This document shows, piece by piece, positions 39,287 to 47,887 of a DNA stretch of 64,000 nt. Below the pieces are notes generated by a model that did no database searches, was not told the DNA's origin, and saw only the letters and a list, made by a program, of their open reading frames with translations. Each line of letters starts with the position of its first letter. Position 1 is the stretch's first letter. The translations under genes were made by a program, and so were the position numbers. Source of the DNA: Billgrantia zhangzhouensis (GTDB lineage: Bacteria > Pseudomonadota > Gammaproteobacteria > Pseudomonadales > Halomonadaceae); contig NZ_JABFTT010000016.1 in the NCBI RefSeq assembly GCF_021404465.1, positions 1-64,000 on the forward strand, read 5' to 3'.

Positions 39287-40480
39287 ATGCGGATGGAGTT
39301 TGCGTGTATTTGCCTGAGCTTGAGCATCGCCTTCCTCGTGCAAACGATGCTGCTGGTGGCGGTGCCGCTATCCGCCATCGAACTCGGCGCAACGCCCTTG
39401 GCCCTGGGGCTGCTGGTCAGCGCGCCCTACGTTCTTCCGCTGTGTCTGGCGCTATCGTTTGGTTCTGTTGTTGCTCGCTGGGGGAGTGCACGTCCCCTGA
39501 AGCTGGGCGCAGCAGGCATGGTGCTGGGCGCATGGCTGCTGACTGCACTGCCGGGTTTTCAAGGGCTGATCGCGGGGCAACTGGTGATCGGTCTGGCGCA
39601 ACTGATGATGATCATCTCGGCGCAAACTGCCGTTAGCTACTTCGGGAAAGGTACCAAGCTGGAGCGATACTTTGGCTGGTACACGACTTTTCTGTCTGTC
39701 GGTCAAATGCTCGGGCCTTTGCTGGCCGGATGGATAATCGATCATCGAGGGGGAACGTCGAGCGCAATTCATGCTGCTTTTCTGCTGTCTTTAGTCTCGT
39801 TGGTGGCGATTTTTATCTCAAATAAAAGAAAAGGCCATGGTGGCGATAAGACAAAATTAGGATTGAAGGTGGGGCTGGCAAGGCAGTTGGCACTGATAAA
39901 AAACACGCATGGCGTTCAACTGTCCATGATCGTTTCGCTTGCGGCGATGCTGGCGTTGGGAGCGCACTCCAGCTATCTACCCGTGTACCTGGAAAGCCTG
40001 GCACTCTCAGGCACCACGATCGGTCTCATCGTCAGCCTGCGCGCTCTTTCCTCGATGGCCATCAGGCCATTCACAAGCATGACCGTCCGTCTCCTTCGCG
40101 GACGTTATGCCACCATGGCTTTGACCATGGCATTCATGGCGTCAGGCTTGTTGCTGACCGGTTTCGCAGGCAACTTCTACCTGCTGTGTTGCTTTTCGAT
40201 TCTGGTTGGGGTGGGGGTAGGGCTGTCGCAACCGCTTTCGATGGTGGTGATTGCCGAGGAGGTGGTCGAAGAGCAGAGAGCGCAAGCCTTGGCGATGCGC
40301 CTCATGGCCAACCGAGCGATGCAGTTCCTCGCGCCTTTGCTTCTCGGGTTTGCCACACAGCTTGGTGGCTTTACGGTGGCCTATTTCATCTGCGGCGTGT
40401 TGCTGTTCTTGCACCTGGCACTGTTTAACTGGCTGCGGCGTCGCCATGACAGGAATCTTGTTCGGCAATTTTCTGAATAA
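39287..40480 (+). CDS. MFS transporter
   Basis: A 397-residue major facilitator protein with about 12 hydrophobic segments and a basic central loop near residue 180-195 (SNKRKGHGGDKTK). The ATG at 39287 gives a start just before the first membrane helix (ACICLSLSIAFLVQTMLLVA) and follows AAAGGGA; a frame start at 39209 would add a non-membrane leader. It is separated from TctA by a terminator and converges on a LysR gene. Substrate unknown. Confidence 0.85.
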   Translation: MRMEFACICLSLSIAFLVQTMLLVAVPLSAIELGATPLALGLLVSAPYVLPLCLALSFGSVVARWGSARPLKLGAAGMVLGAWLLTALPGFQGLIAGQLVIGLAQLMMIISAQTAVSYFGKGTKLERYFGWYTTFLSVGQMLGPLLAGWIIDHRGGTSSAIHAAFLLSLVSLVAIFISNKRKGHGGDKTKLGLKVGLARQLALIKNTHGVQLSMIVSLAAMLALGAHSSYLPVYLESLALSGTTIGLIVSLRALSSMAIRPFTSMTVRLLRGRYATMALTMAFMASGLLLTGFAGNFYLLCCFSILVGVGVGLSQPLSMVVIAEEVVEEQRAQALAMRLMANRAMQFLAPLLLGFATQLGGFTVAYFICGVLLFLHLALFNWLRRRHDRNLVRQFSE

Positions 40481-40495
40481 CGGCCAGGTTGGCTG

Positions 40496-41380
40496 TCATA
40501 GCGGCTGCTCTATCAGTCCTCTCATCCATTCCAGAAACTTCAGCAGAGCATCCGAGGGGCGGGCGTCCTTTGGCCAGGTCAAGTAGTAGGCTTCGCCCGT
40601 TTTGCAGACGAAGTCCGATAGTGCCACGAAACTGCCATCCTGTAGCTGGCGCTCGATAAATACCTTAATGGCGATGGCGCAGCCAATATCCATCGAAGCC
40701 GCTTCATAGGCTAGGGCAGAGTTGTCGAACTTTATTCCCATCTCTGGGTCAGCCTGGCTCCCGCTTGCTTCTATCCATTTCTTCCAGTCATCCGGGCGTG
40801 CCATCGAGTGCAATAGGCGAACTCGTGAAATATCACCTTTTGCCAGGTGTTCTGTCGCCCACAGGGAGGCTGATACGATCGGAATCAGCTCGATGTCGAC
40901 CAGCTTTTCTGCGTGCAGCCCCGGCCAGTCTCCGTGCCCCGAGCGGATGGCGGCATCCACGTTCTGTGAGCTGAAGTCGACGGGCTTCAAGGACGAAGAC
41001 AGTTTTACCTCAAGCAGCGGATTTTTCTTGTGGAAATCGGCCAGTCTTGGGATCAGCCATCTCTGGGAAAACGTGGTGTAGGACTGTATCGAAAGCGTGT
41101 CTCGCTGATTGCGTCGCGATACTTTGCGTGACGCTTTTTCAATGTCCCGAAAGGCGTTTTTTATCCCATCGTAGAGTTCCGCGCCTTCCTGGGTGAGTTC
41201 TATTCCTCGATGCAGGCGCGTAAATAGAGTTACGCCAAGATAATCTTCCAATACCTTTACCTGCCGGCTGACGGCCACTTGGGAAACATGCAGCTCATCG
41301 GCGGCACGAGTGAGGCTGCGTAAGCGAGCAGCTACCTCAAACGCTCTTAGCGGATTTAGAGGGGGTAGTGGATGGCTCAT
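40496..41380 (-). CDS. LysR-family regulator, GcvA-like
   Basis: A 294-residue LysR protein starting PPLNPLRAFEVAARLRSLTRAADELHVS, the GcvA-branch pattern, with VSRQVKVLEDYLGVTLFTRLHRG as recognition helix and wing. It converges on the MFS gene (15-base gap) and its promoter faces the 41.4-41.9 kb region, so it could control the MFS gene or the TRAP operon beginning at 41861. Confidence 0.9.
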   Translation of the reverse strand: MSHPLPPLNPLRAFEVAARLRSLTRAADELHVSQVAVSRQVKVLEDYLGVTLFTRLHRGIELTQEGAELYDGIKNAFRDIEKASRKVSRRNQRDTLSIQSYTTFSQRWLIPRLADFHKKNPLLEVKLSSSLKPVDFSSQNVDAAIRSGHGDWPGLHAEKLVDIELIPIVSASLWATEHLAKGDISRVRLLHSMARPDDWKKWIEASGSQADPEMGIKFDNSALAYEAASMDIGCAIAIKVFIERQLQDGSFVALSDFVCKTGEAYYLTWPKDARPSDALLKFLEWMRGLIEQPL

Positions 41381-41763
41381 ATCGTTACCAAGGAAACTTC
41401 GAAGCGTTATGTTTTATAGAATCCGCCTTTTCCTGAAAGGTACGATTCCGAGAGACCAACCGCTACATTCAGGAGTGTATCGCCCCCGATTACTACCTGC
41501 AACGATCATCACTGGCAGCGCGGGTCAATCAGCGTGACGTGCTCGGAAAACGTACCGTCATTGCGAGACATTCGCGAAAATGAAGAGCCGAACCTCCACC
41601 GGTGGAGGGGGCTCGATCACGGTAATGAAGCTGAGTGGTCGGAGACGGTACCTTGTGCGTCACACCGCCCAAGGATGAAGAAGTCCCTCCTGGCTCGGTC
41701 CCGGGGCGGAACCCTTGCGCCTGGCGAAGCGGCTAGTGACGGGGCCTATACCAAAGTCGGGTA
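41381..41763. other. Intergenic region between LysR and the TRAP operon
   Basis: Roughly 380 bases with no convincing gene. Short open frames at 41310-41537 and 41534-41791 lack ribosome-binding sites and similarity. A frame around 41471-41580 reads ECIAPDYYLQRSSLAARVNQ, which could be a protein relic but is not recognised. Confidence 0.3.
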
Positions 41764-41838
41764 TCGAGAGGGGTTGCTGACTGGACTATAATCGGCTCTC
41801 AGATAGATGATAAAGACCATTGTTTTATACACAAACAA
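41764..41838 (+). promoter_or_regulatory. Promoter and inverted repeat upstream of the TRAP operon
   Basis: A consensus -10 TATAAT lies at 41787-41792 with TCGAGA (41764-41769) 17 bases upstream as a fair -35. Downstream, TTGTTT (41820-41825) and AAACAA (41833-41838) form an inverted repeat with a 7-base spacer between promoter and gene, a plausible operator position. Confidence 0.45.
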
Positions 41839-41860
41839 ATATAAGCCCCGAGGTAACCCC

Positions 41861-42994
41861 ATGACACGTCGCACGCTGCTCAAGTCTCTTGCCGTCGTCG
41901 CTACCGCCGGTAGCCTGGTGCTCGCCGGCCAAGCCCAGGCCCGCGAGCTGCGCATGGCACCCGGTGTACCGCCGGCGCATCCCGCCTATGATCCGATGTT
42001 CACCGAATTCGCCGAGCGCCTGGCCGAGAAGACCGATGGCGACTTGGCGGGCAGCCTGCTGGGGACCGAGGTGGCCAACATCGGCAACATGCGCAACGCC
42101 ATCCGCAGCGGCCTGGTGGAGGTCGGTCTCTTCCTGCCGGCCTACTTTCCGGCCGACCTGCCCGAGATCAACCTGGTCGGCGACCTGGCCTTCCTGGGCA
42201 CCAACCCCCATGCCATGGGGGCGGCGGTGACCGAGTACATCGTCACTTGTGACGAGTGTCAGCAGGAGCTCAAGAAACTGGGCATCGTCTACACCAGCTC
42301 TCATGCTTCGGATCTCTACCGGATTCTGAGTACCGAGCCGGTACGCTCTCTCGACGACCTCAAGGGGCTGCGCATGCGCGTGGGTGGCCCCCAGTATTCC
42401 CGCTGGGCCGAATCGGTGGGCATGTCGCCGGCATCCATCCCGGTGGGAGAGACTTACGAATCGCTCTCCCAGGGCGTGATAGAAGGCACCATCGCTTCCA
42501 TTGCCGATATCATCTCCTTTCGCCTGGATGACGTGCTGAATTATGTCACCGATGTCGAGCTGGGCACGTTCCATAGCACCATTTCCCATGCGGTCGGTCA
42601 GCAGGCCTGGGACTCTCTCTCTGCCGAGCAGCGTGAGGCACTGGTGCATGCCTCGGTCGAGGCATCCGCCGCCATCACCCAGCGCTGGGGCTACGAGATG
42701 GCCGACGAGGCTCGTGAAGTGGCCCGAGAGAGCGGCATCGAGATGCTGGAACCCGAGCCCGAGCTGTTGGAGGCCATCGAGGCGTTCCTCGAGCAAGACC
42801 TGGCCTATGCCGCGGAGCAGGCGGAGAGCCGCCACGGCGTGGAGGATGCCGCAGCCAAGATCGAGCGTTTCCAGTCGCTGGTAGAGAAGTGGAACGCCAT
42901 CGTCGAGGAGGTCGGCGAGGATCCCGAGGCGGTCGCCGAGGCCATGAATCGCGAGGTCTGGGACGCGGTGGATTTCTCCAGCTACGGAACCTGA
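41861..42994 (+). CDS. TRAP transporter substrate-binding protein (DctP family)
   Basis: A 377-residue periplasmic receptor with a Tat-like or Sec signal peptide (MTRRTLLKSLAVVATAGSLV, AQA cleavage). KGLRMRVGGPQYSRWAESVG holds the substrate-carboxylate Arg. It differs clearly from the three aromatic-cluster DctP copies: longer, with an acidic C-terminal helix region and its own Q and M subunits. ATG 41861 follows GAGGTAAC. First gene of the operon; the ligand is unknown. Position next to CoA-transferase and thiolase genes suggests an organic or aromatic acid. Confidence 0.9.
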   Translation: MTRRTLLKSLAVVATAGSLVLAGQAQARELRMAPGVPPAHPAYDPMFTEFAERLAEKTDGDLAGSLLGTEVANIGNMRNAIRSGLVEVGLFLPAYFPADLPEINLVGDLAFLGTNPHAMGAAVTEYIVTCDECQQELKKLGIVYTSSHASDLYRILSTEPVRSLDDLKGLRMRVGGPQYSRWAESVGMSPASIPVGETYESLSQGVIEGTIASIADIISFRLDDVLNYVTDVELGTFHSTISHAVGQQAWDSLSAEQREALVHASVEASAAITQRWGYEMADEAREVARESGIEMLEPEPELLEAIEAFLEQDLAYAAEQAESRHGVEDAAAKIERFQSLVEKWNAIVEEVGEDPEAVAEAMNREVWDAVDFSSYGT

Positions 42995-43004
42995 TCTCAC
43001 GCAT

Positions 43005-43034
43005 CCGAAGGCCGCCATGCCGGCCTTCGGTTAT
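43005..43034 (+). terminator. Intra-operon hairpin between TRAP dctP and dctQ
   Basis: CCGAAGGCCG (43005-43014) pairs perfectly with CGGCCTTCGG (43021-43030) around a 6-nt loop, followed by TTATT. It could be an attenuator or mRNA-stabilising structure that keeps the receptor more abundant than the permease, a common arrangement in binding-protein operons. Confidence 0.6.
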
Positions 43035-43055
43035 TGCCCTTGCCGGAGATTCGTC

Positions 43056-43574
43056 ATGGATGCGCTCTATCGCCTCACCAACCGGGCCGCCGTCGGTCTG
43101 GCATTGCTGGGAACGCTCGGCATCCTGCTGATGGTGATTCATATCACCCTGGATGTGCTGCTGCGCGCGACGCTGTCCGTATCGATTCCCGCCACCGTGG
43201 AGCTGGTGACCCGCTACTACCTGGTCACACTGGCCCTGCTGCCGCTGGGCTGGGTCGAGTGGCGCCGGCAGATGATCGCCGTGGAAGCCCTGGAGGGGCT
43301 GATGAAGCCCTGGCTGGTGCGCCTGTCCGACGTGCTGGTGTCGCTGCTCTCGGCCGCGGTCTATGCCGTGCTGGCCGTGGCCACCTGGGGCAAGGCGATG
43401 GAGCAGTACGATATCGGCTCCTACGTAATGTCGCTGAACTTCCCCATGCCGGTCTGGCCGACCTACTTCGTCCTGCCCGTCGCCTTCGCCCTGGCGGCGG
43501 TCGTCTGTGTGGCGCGGTTGCCGTTTCTGGCTTGCGGCGCGGCCCATCCTTCCAGCACGCCAGATGAAAGGTGA
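43056..43574 (+). CDS. TRAP transporter small permease (DctQ family)
   Basis: A 172-residue protein with four membrane helices (about 13-36, 50-68, 90-112 and 132-155). The segment between helices 1 and 2 (DVLLRATLSVSIPATVELVT) matches the DctQ pattern. ATG 43056 follows CCGGAGA; the upstream ATG at 43017 would add a soluble leader. DctM follows after 5 nt. Confidence 0.88.
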   Translation: MDALYRLTNRAAVGLALLGTLGILLMVIHITLDVLLRATLSVSIPATVELVTRYYLVTLALLPLGWVEWRRQMIAVEALEGLMKPWLVRLSDVLVSLLSAAVYAVLAVATWGKAMEQYDIGSYVMSLNFPMPVWPTYFVLPVAFALAAVVCVARLPFLACGAAHPSSTPDER

Positions 43575-43579
43575 TCTCC

Positions 43580-44878
43580 ATGTCCGTTGACGTCGGCTTC
43601 TACGGCCTGGCCATTCTGATGTTGCTGCTGGCGCTGCGGGTGCCGGTGGCGCTCGCACTGGTCGTGGTTTCGCTGGGCGGCATGACGATGATGTTCGGCT
43701 GGAACACGGCCATCGGCATGCTCTCCTCGACGCCCTACGAGTTCATCGCCAAGTGGACGCTCAGCGCGGTGCCGATGTTCCTGCTGATGGGCTTCGTCTG
43801 CTATCACACCGGTCTCACCAACGGGCTGTTCAGTGCCGCCAAGGTGGTGTTTCGCTGGCTGCCCGGCGGAGTGGCGATCTCCAGCATCATGGCCAGCTCC
43901 GGCTTTGCCGCGGTGAGCGGCTCGAGCGTGGCCTGTTCGGCCGCCATGGGCCGCATCGCCATTCCCGAGATGGTGCGTGGCGGCTACAAGCCGAGCTTCG
44001 CCTGCGGCACCATCGCCGCCGGCGGTACCATCGGCGCGCTGATTCCCCCCAGCATCCTGATGATCGTCTATGGCGTGTTCGCCCAGGTCTCGATCACGCA
44101 GGTGTTCCTCGGGGGCATCACCATCGGCCTGCTGACGGCGCTGAGCTACAGCCTGGTGATTCTTTTGGTCAGCTGGTGGCGACCCGACATCGTGCCGCGG
44201 GAGGCCGTGGGGTCCCGCGACATCACCGCCCGACAGGCACTGCTCGACATCTGGCCGGTGCTGGTGCTGGGCGTGCTGGTGTTCGGCGGTCTCTTCTCGG
44301 GTTTCTTCACCGCCACCGAGGCGGGGGCGGTGGGGGCCGCCGGGGCAATTCTCATCGGCCTGGTGCTCCGGCGCCTGAACGGCCAGGCGATGAAGGCCGC
44401 GCTGCTCGAGACCCTTTCCACCACCTCGGCGCTGCTGATCATCGGCGTGGGGGCCAGCATGTTCACCCTTTTCCTGAGCCTGAGCGGCCTGGCCGGCTAC
44501 GTCACCGGGGCGGTGACCGGCTGGGAACTCTCCTATCTCGAACTGATGCTGGTGGTGGTGCTGATCTACCTCTTTCTGGGGCTGTTCATGGAGCCCTTCG
44601 GCGCCATGCTGGTGACCTTGCCGGTGCTGCTGCCGGTTTTCGAGCTGTATGACGTGAGCCTGATCTGGTTCGGCGTGCTGCTGGTGAAACTGCTCGAGAT
44701 CGGCATGATTACCCCGCCGGTGGGCATGAACATCTTCGTGATCAAGGGCGTGGCGGGCCAGTACGCCTCGCTGATGGACATCTTTCGTGGCGTGTCGACG
44801 TTCCTGGTCGCCGACATTGCCGTGGTGGCGCTGGTGGTCTTCTTCCCCCAGATCGTGCTGGTGCTGACCGGCGGCTGA
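43580..44878 (+). CDS. TRAP transporter large permease (DctM family)
   Basis: A 432-residue polytopic protein with about 12 helices. SGSSVACSAAMGRIAIPEM, GTIAAGGTIGALIPPSILMI and TPPVGMNIFVIKGVAG are the conserved DctM blocks that bind Na+ and substrate. ATG 43580 has AGGTGA 6 nt upstream (overlapping the DctQ stop). Completes the dctPQM operon. Confidence 0.93.
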   Translation: MSVDVGFYGLAILMLLLALRVPVALALVVVSLGGMTMMFGWNTAIGMLSSTPYEFIAKWTLSAVPMFLLMGFVCYHTGLTNGLFSAAKVVFRWLPGGVAISSIMASSGFAAVSGSSVACSAAMGRIAIPEMVRGGYKPSFACGTIAAGGTIGALIPPSILMIVYGVFAQVSITQVFLGGITIGLLTALSYSLVILLVSWWRPDIVPREAVGSRDITARQALLDIWPVLVLGVLVFGGLFSGFFTATEAGAVGAAGAILIGLVLRRLNGQAMKAALLETLSTTSALLIIGVGASMFTLFLSLSGLAGYVTGAVTGWELSYLELMLVVVLIYLFLGLFMEPFGAMLVTLPVLLPVFELYDVSLIWFGVLLVKLLEIGMITPPVGMNIFVIKGVAGQYASLMDIFRGVSTFLVADIAVVALVVFFPQIVLVLTGG

Positions 44879-44934
44879 TCCACCACAGGGATGGCGGCGC
44901 GGCCAATCGTCAGCCTCCCTTCGATTCAAATGGT

Positions 44935-44956
44935 TTGTTTATTAAACAATATGTTT
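44935..44956 (+). promoter_or_regulatory. Overlapping inverted repeats upstream of the CoA-transferase gene
   Basis: TTGTTT-ATT-AAACAA (44935-44949) is a perfect inverted repeat. It overlaps a second one, AAACA-ATA-TGTTT (44944-44956). The arms match those at 41820-41838 before the TRAP operon, though the spacer there is 7 rather than 3. Probable binding site for an unidentified regulator. Confidence 0.4.
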
Positions 44957-44994
44957 AGTTCTCAATCACAATTCCTCCCAAGGAGGCCGAGAGA

Positions 44995-46554
44995 GTGAAC
45001 AAGGTCATCGACAGCACCACTGCGGCGGACCTGATCCGGGATGGCGACACCGTCATCTGGACCACCGCCGGCCTGAGCGGCTTCGCCGAGGCCGTGGCCA
45101 CGGCGCTGGAGCGGCGCTTCCTGGAGACCGGCGCGCCCCGCGATCTCACCGTGGCGCACAGCTGCGGCTGTGGCGACGGCAAGAGCCGCGGTATGAACCA
45201 CCTTGGCCATGCCGGGCTGGTCAAGCGCCTGATCAGCGGCCACACCGGTCAGGCCCCGCGCATGGGCGAGCTGATTCGCGAGAACCAGATCGAGGGCTAT
45301 CTGCTGCCGCAGGGCGTGCTGGCCCATTTATGGCGCCACATCGCCGGCAACAAGCCCGGCGTGCTCAGCAAGGTAGGGCTGGGTACCTTCGTCGACCCGC
45401 GCCTGGAGGGTGGCAAGGCCAACGCGGCGGCCGTCGAGGACCTGGTCAAGCTGATCGAGCTCGAGGGCAAGGAGTGGCTGCTCTACCGCACCTTCCCGGT
45501 GAACGTGGCGGTGATTCGCGCCACCACCGCTGACGAGCGCGGCAATTTGAGCATGGAGCGCGAGGCGTTGTTCCTCGAGCAGCTCTCCATGGCCCAGGCG
45601 GCCAGGAACAGCGGCGGCATCGTTATCGCCCAGGTCGAGTACCTGGCCCAGCAGGGCAGCCTGCATCCCCAGCGGGTCAAGGTGCCGGGCGACCTGGTCG
45701 ACTACGTGGTGGTGGCCGAGCCCGAGCACCACATGCAGACCATCACCACCACCTACAACCCGGCCCTGGCCGGCGATCTCAAGGTGCCGCTGGGCGGCAT
45801 CAAGCCGCTGCCGCTGGACCCGCGCAAGGTGATCGCCCGGCGCGCCGCCATGGAGCTGGTGCCGGGTGGGGTGGTCAACCTCGGCATCGGCATGCCGGAA
45901 GGGGTCTCCAGCGTGGCAGCCGAGGAGGGCGTCAGCGACCTGATGACCCTGACCACCGAGCTCGGCACCTACGGCGGCGTGCCCGCCAGCGGCGGCGACT
46001 TCGCCACCGCCTACAACGCCGAGGCGATCATCGACCACGGCTACCAGTTCGACTTCTACGACGGCGGCGGGCTGGACGTCTGCTTCCTCGGCCTGGCCCA
46101 GACCGACCACGAGGGCAACCTCAACGTCAGCAAGTTCGGCGACAAGGTGGTGGGGCCGGGCGGCTTCATCAACATCAGCCAGAACGCCCGCAAGGTGGTG
46201 TTCTGCGGCACTTTCACTAACGGCGGCGAGCTGGCGATCGAGGAGGGCCGCCTGCGCATTCGCCAGGAGGGCCAGCGCCGCAAGTTCGTTCAGCGCGTCG
46301 ACCAGATCACCTTCAGCGGCCGCTACGCCCAGGAGACCGGCAAGCCGGTGCTGTTCGTCACCGAGCGCTGCGTCTTCGAGCTGATCGACGGCGAAATCAC
46401 CCTCACCGAGATCGCGCCGGGCCTCGACATCGAACGCGACATCCTGGCGGCCATGGACTTCGTGCCGCGCATCGCCAGCGAGCTGCGCGAGATGCCGGAG
46501 GCGCTCTTCCAGCCCCGCTGGGACGGCCTGCGCGAGCATCTGGCACGCGACTGA
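44995..46554 (+). CDS. Single-chain acyl-CoA:acetate/3-ketoacid CoA transferase (family I)
   Basis: A 519-residue protein with fused alpha and beta halves as in YdiF-type CoA transferases. The N-terminal half contains HSCGCGDGKSRGMNHLGHAG. The beta half has the catalytic Glu322 in the E-x-G-x-x-G motif (TTELGTYGG), preceded by GIGMPEGVSS. GTG 44995 follows a strong AAGGAGG. It moves CoA between acids; beside a thiolase it could recycle CoA from aroyl-CoA or a 3-ketoacyl product to a new substrate. The thiolase gene follows 17 nt downstream. Confidence 0.9.
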   Translation: MNKVIDSTTAADLIRDGDTVIWTTAGLSGFAEAVATALERRFLETGAPRDLTVAHSCGCGDGKSRGMNHLGHAGLVKRLISGHTGQAPRMGELIRENQIEGYLLPQGVLAHLWRHIAGNKPGVLSKVGLGTFVDPRLEGGKANAAAVEDLVKLIELEGKEWLLYRTFPVNVAVIRATTADERGNLSMEREALFLEQLSMAQAARNSGGIVIAQVEYLAQQGSLHPQRVKVPGDLVDYVVVAEPEHHMQTITTTYNPALAGDLKVPLGGIKPLPLDPRKVIARRAAMELVPGGVVNLGIGMPEGVSSVAAEEGVSDLMTLTTELGTYGGVPASGGDFATAYNAEAIIDHGYQFDFYDGGGLDVCFLGLAQTDHEGNLNVSKFGDKVVGPGGFINISQNARKVVFCGTFTNGGELAIEEGRLRIRQEGQRRKFVQRVDQITFSGRYAQETGKPVLFVTERCVFELIDGEITLTEIAPGLDIERDILAAMDFVPRIASELREMPEALFQPRWDGLREHLARD

Positions 46555-46571
46555 GCATCAGGAGATCAGAC

Positions 46572-47762
46572 ATGTTCAAGAACGCCTACATCCCCTACGG
46601 CGGCTACTACTCCAGCCCCTTCTGCAAATGGATGGGCAGCCTGGCCAACGCCAACGCCATCGAACTGGGCGCGGCCACCAGCAAGCGCTGGTTCGCCAGC
46701 CGCGGCATCGACCCCACGCTCATCGACTACCTCTACCTGGGGGTGTCGGTGGGCCAGAAGTCGATCTTCTACGGCGCGCCCTGGGCCGCGGCCATGATGG
46801 GGGCCGGCCAGGCACCCGGCCAGAACATCACCCAGGCCTGTGCCACCGCGACCACGGCGGTGTTCAATGCCGCCCTGGCGGTAGATGCCGGCAGCTTCGA
46901 GACCACCTACTGCCTGCTCGCCGACCGCCCCTCCAACGGCCCGCACACCATCTGGCCCAACCCCAACGGGCCGGGCGGCGAGGTGATCGCCGAAAACTGG
47001 AACATGGACAACATCGCCGCCGACCCGGCCACCGGCAAGGACATGCTGACCACCGCCGAGAACGTCGCGCGTGAGCATGGCTTCAGCCGCGAGCAGGCCG
47101 ACGAGCTGACCCTGCGCCGTTACGAGCAGTACGCCGAGGCGCTGGCTAACGAGCGTGCCTTCCAGAAGCGCTACATGTTTCCCGTCGAGGTGGCGGTCTC
47201 GCGCAAGGAGACCAAGCTCGTCGAGGCCGACGAGGGCGTCACCGCCACCAGCGCCGAGGGGCTCGCCAGGCTGCGGGCGGTGCAGCCCGATGGCATTCAT
47301 ACCTATGGGGCCCAGACCCATCCGGCCGATGCCAACGCCGGCATCGTCGTCACCACCCGCGAGCGAGCCGTGGAGCTCAGCCGCGACCCGCAGATGGCGG
47401 TGCAGGTGGTGGCCTACGGCCATGCCCGGACCAAGCCGGCGCACATGCCCATGGCCCCGGCCACCTCGGTGCAGCGCGCCCTGGATCAGGCGGGCCTGAC
47501 CCTCGACCAGATCAAGACGATCAAGAATCACACCCCGTTCATCGCCAACGACCTGCACCTGGCCAAGGCGCTGGGGCTCGACGCCCACAGCTTCAACAAC
47601 TACGGCACCTCGCTGGTCTACGGCCACCCCCAGGCGCCGACGCTGGCTCGCCTGCTGATCGAAGCCATCGAGGAGACCGCACTCAAGGGCGGCGGATATG
47701 CCCTGGTGACCGGCTGCGCCGCCGGCGACTCTGCCGCCGCGCTGATCGTCAAGGTGGGCTGA
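46572..47762 (+). CDS. Thiolase family protein (acetyl-CoA acyltransferase)
   Basis: A 396-residue thiolase that would cleave a 3-ketoacyl-CoA with CoA. The nucleophilic Cys90 is in QACATATTAVFNAAL, His320 in KNHTPFIANDLHLAK, and the proton-relay Cys382 in VTGCAAGDSAAALI. The protein departs from FadA-type sequences in its opening (IPYGGYYSSPFCKWMGS). Operon partner of the CoA transferase. With the crotonase, SDR and dehydrogenase at 49.9-53.3 kb it would complete a beta-oxidation cycle for aromatic side chains. Confidence 0.88.
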   Translation: MFKNAYIPYGGYYSSPFCKWMGSLANANAIELGAATSKRWFASRGIDPTLIDYLYLGVSVGQKSIFYGAPWAAAMMGAGQAPGQNITQACATATTAVFNAALAVDAGSFETTYCLLADRPSNGPHTIWPNPNGPGGEVIAENWNMDNIAADPATGKDMLTTAENVAREHGFSREQADELTLRRYEQYAEALANERAFQKRYMFPVEVAVSRKETKLVEADEGVTATSAEGLARLRAVQPDGIHTYGAQTHPADANAGIVVTTRERAVELSRDPQMAVQVVAYGHARTKPAHMPMAPATSVQRALDQAGLTLDQIKTIKNHTPFIANDLHLAKALGLDAHSFNNYGTSLVYGHPQAPTLARLLIEAIEETALKGGGYALVTGCAAGDSAAALIVKVG

Positions 47763-47887
47763 GTTCTTTCCGGTCATTCCAACCGGGAGCGCCCGTCAAT
47801 GGAGCCGGCGGGTGTGCAAGCAAGAGAGCAAGGGACAAGGGTTGCACAACTTAGTCATCGAACTAGAACAATACGGAGATCTTAAAG

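Noticed and set aside
43463..44929. 488-codon minus-strand frame over DctM
   Set aside because: Extreme His/Gln/Glu/Gly composition, the mirror of hydrophobic membrane codons; not a gene.
45328..47777. Two roughly 403-codon minus-strand frames over the CoA transferase and thiolase
   Set aside because: Low-complexity Gly/Ala/His-rich shadows of well-supported plus-strand genes.
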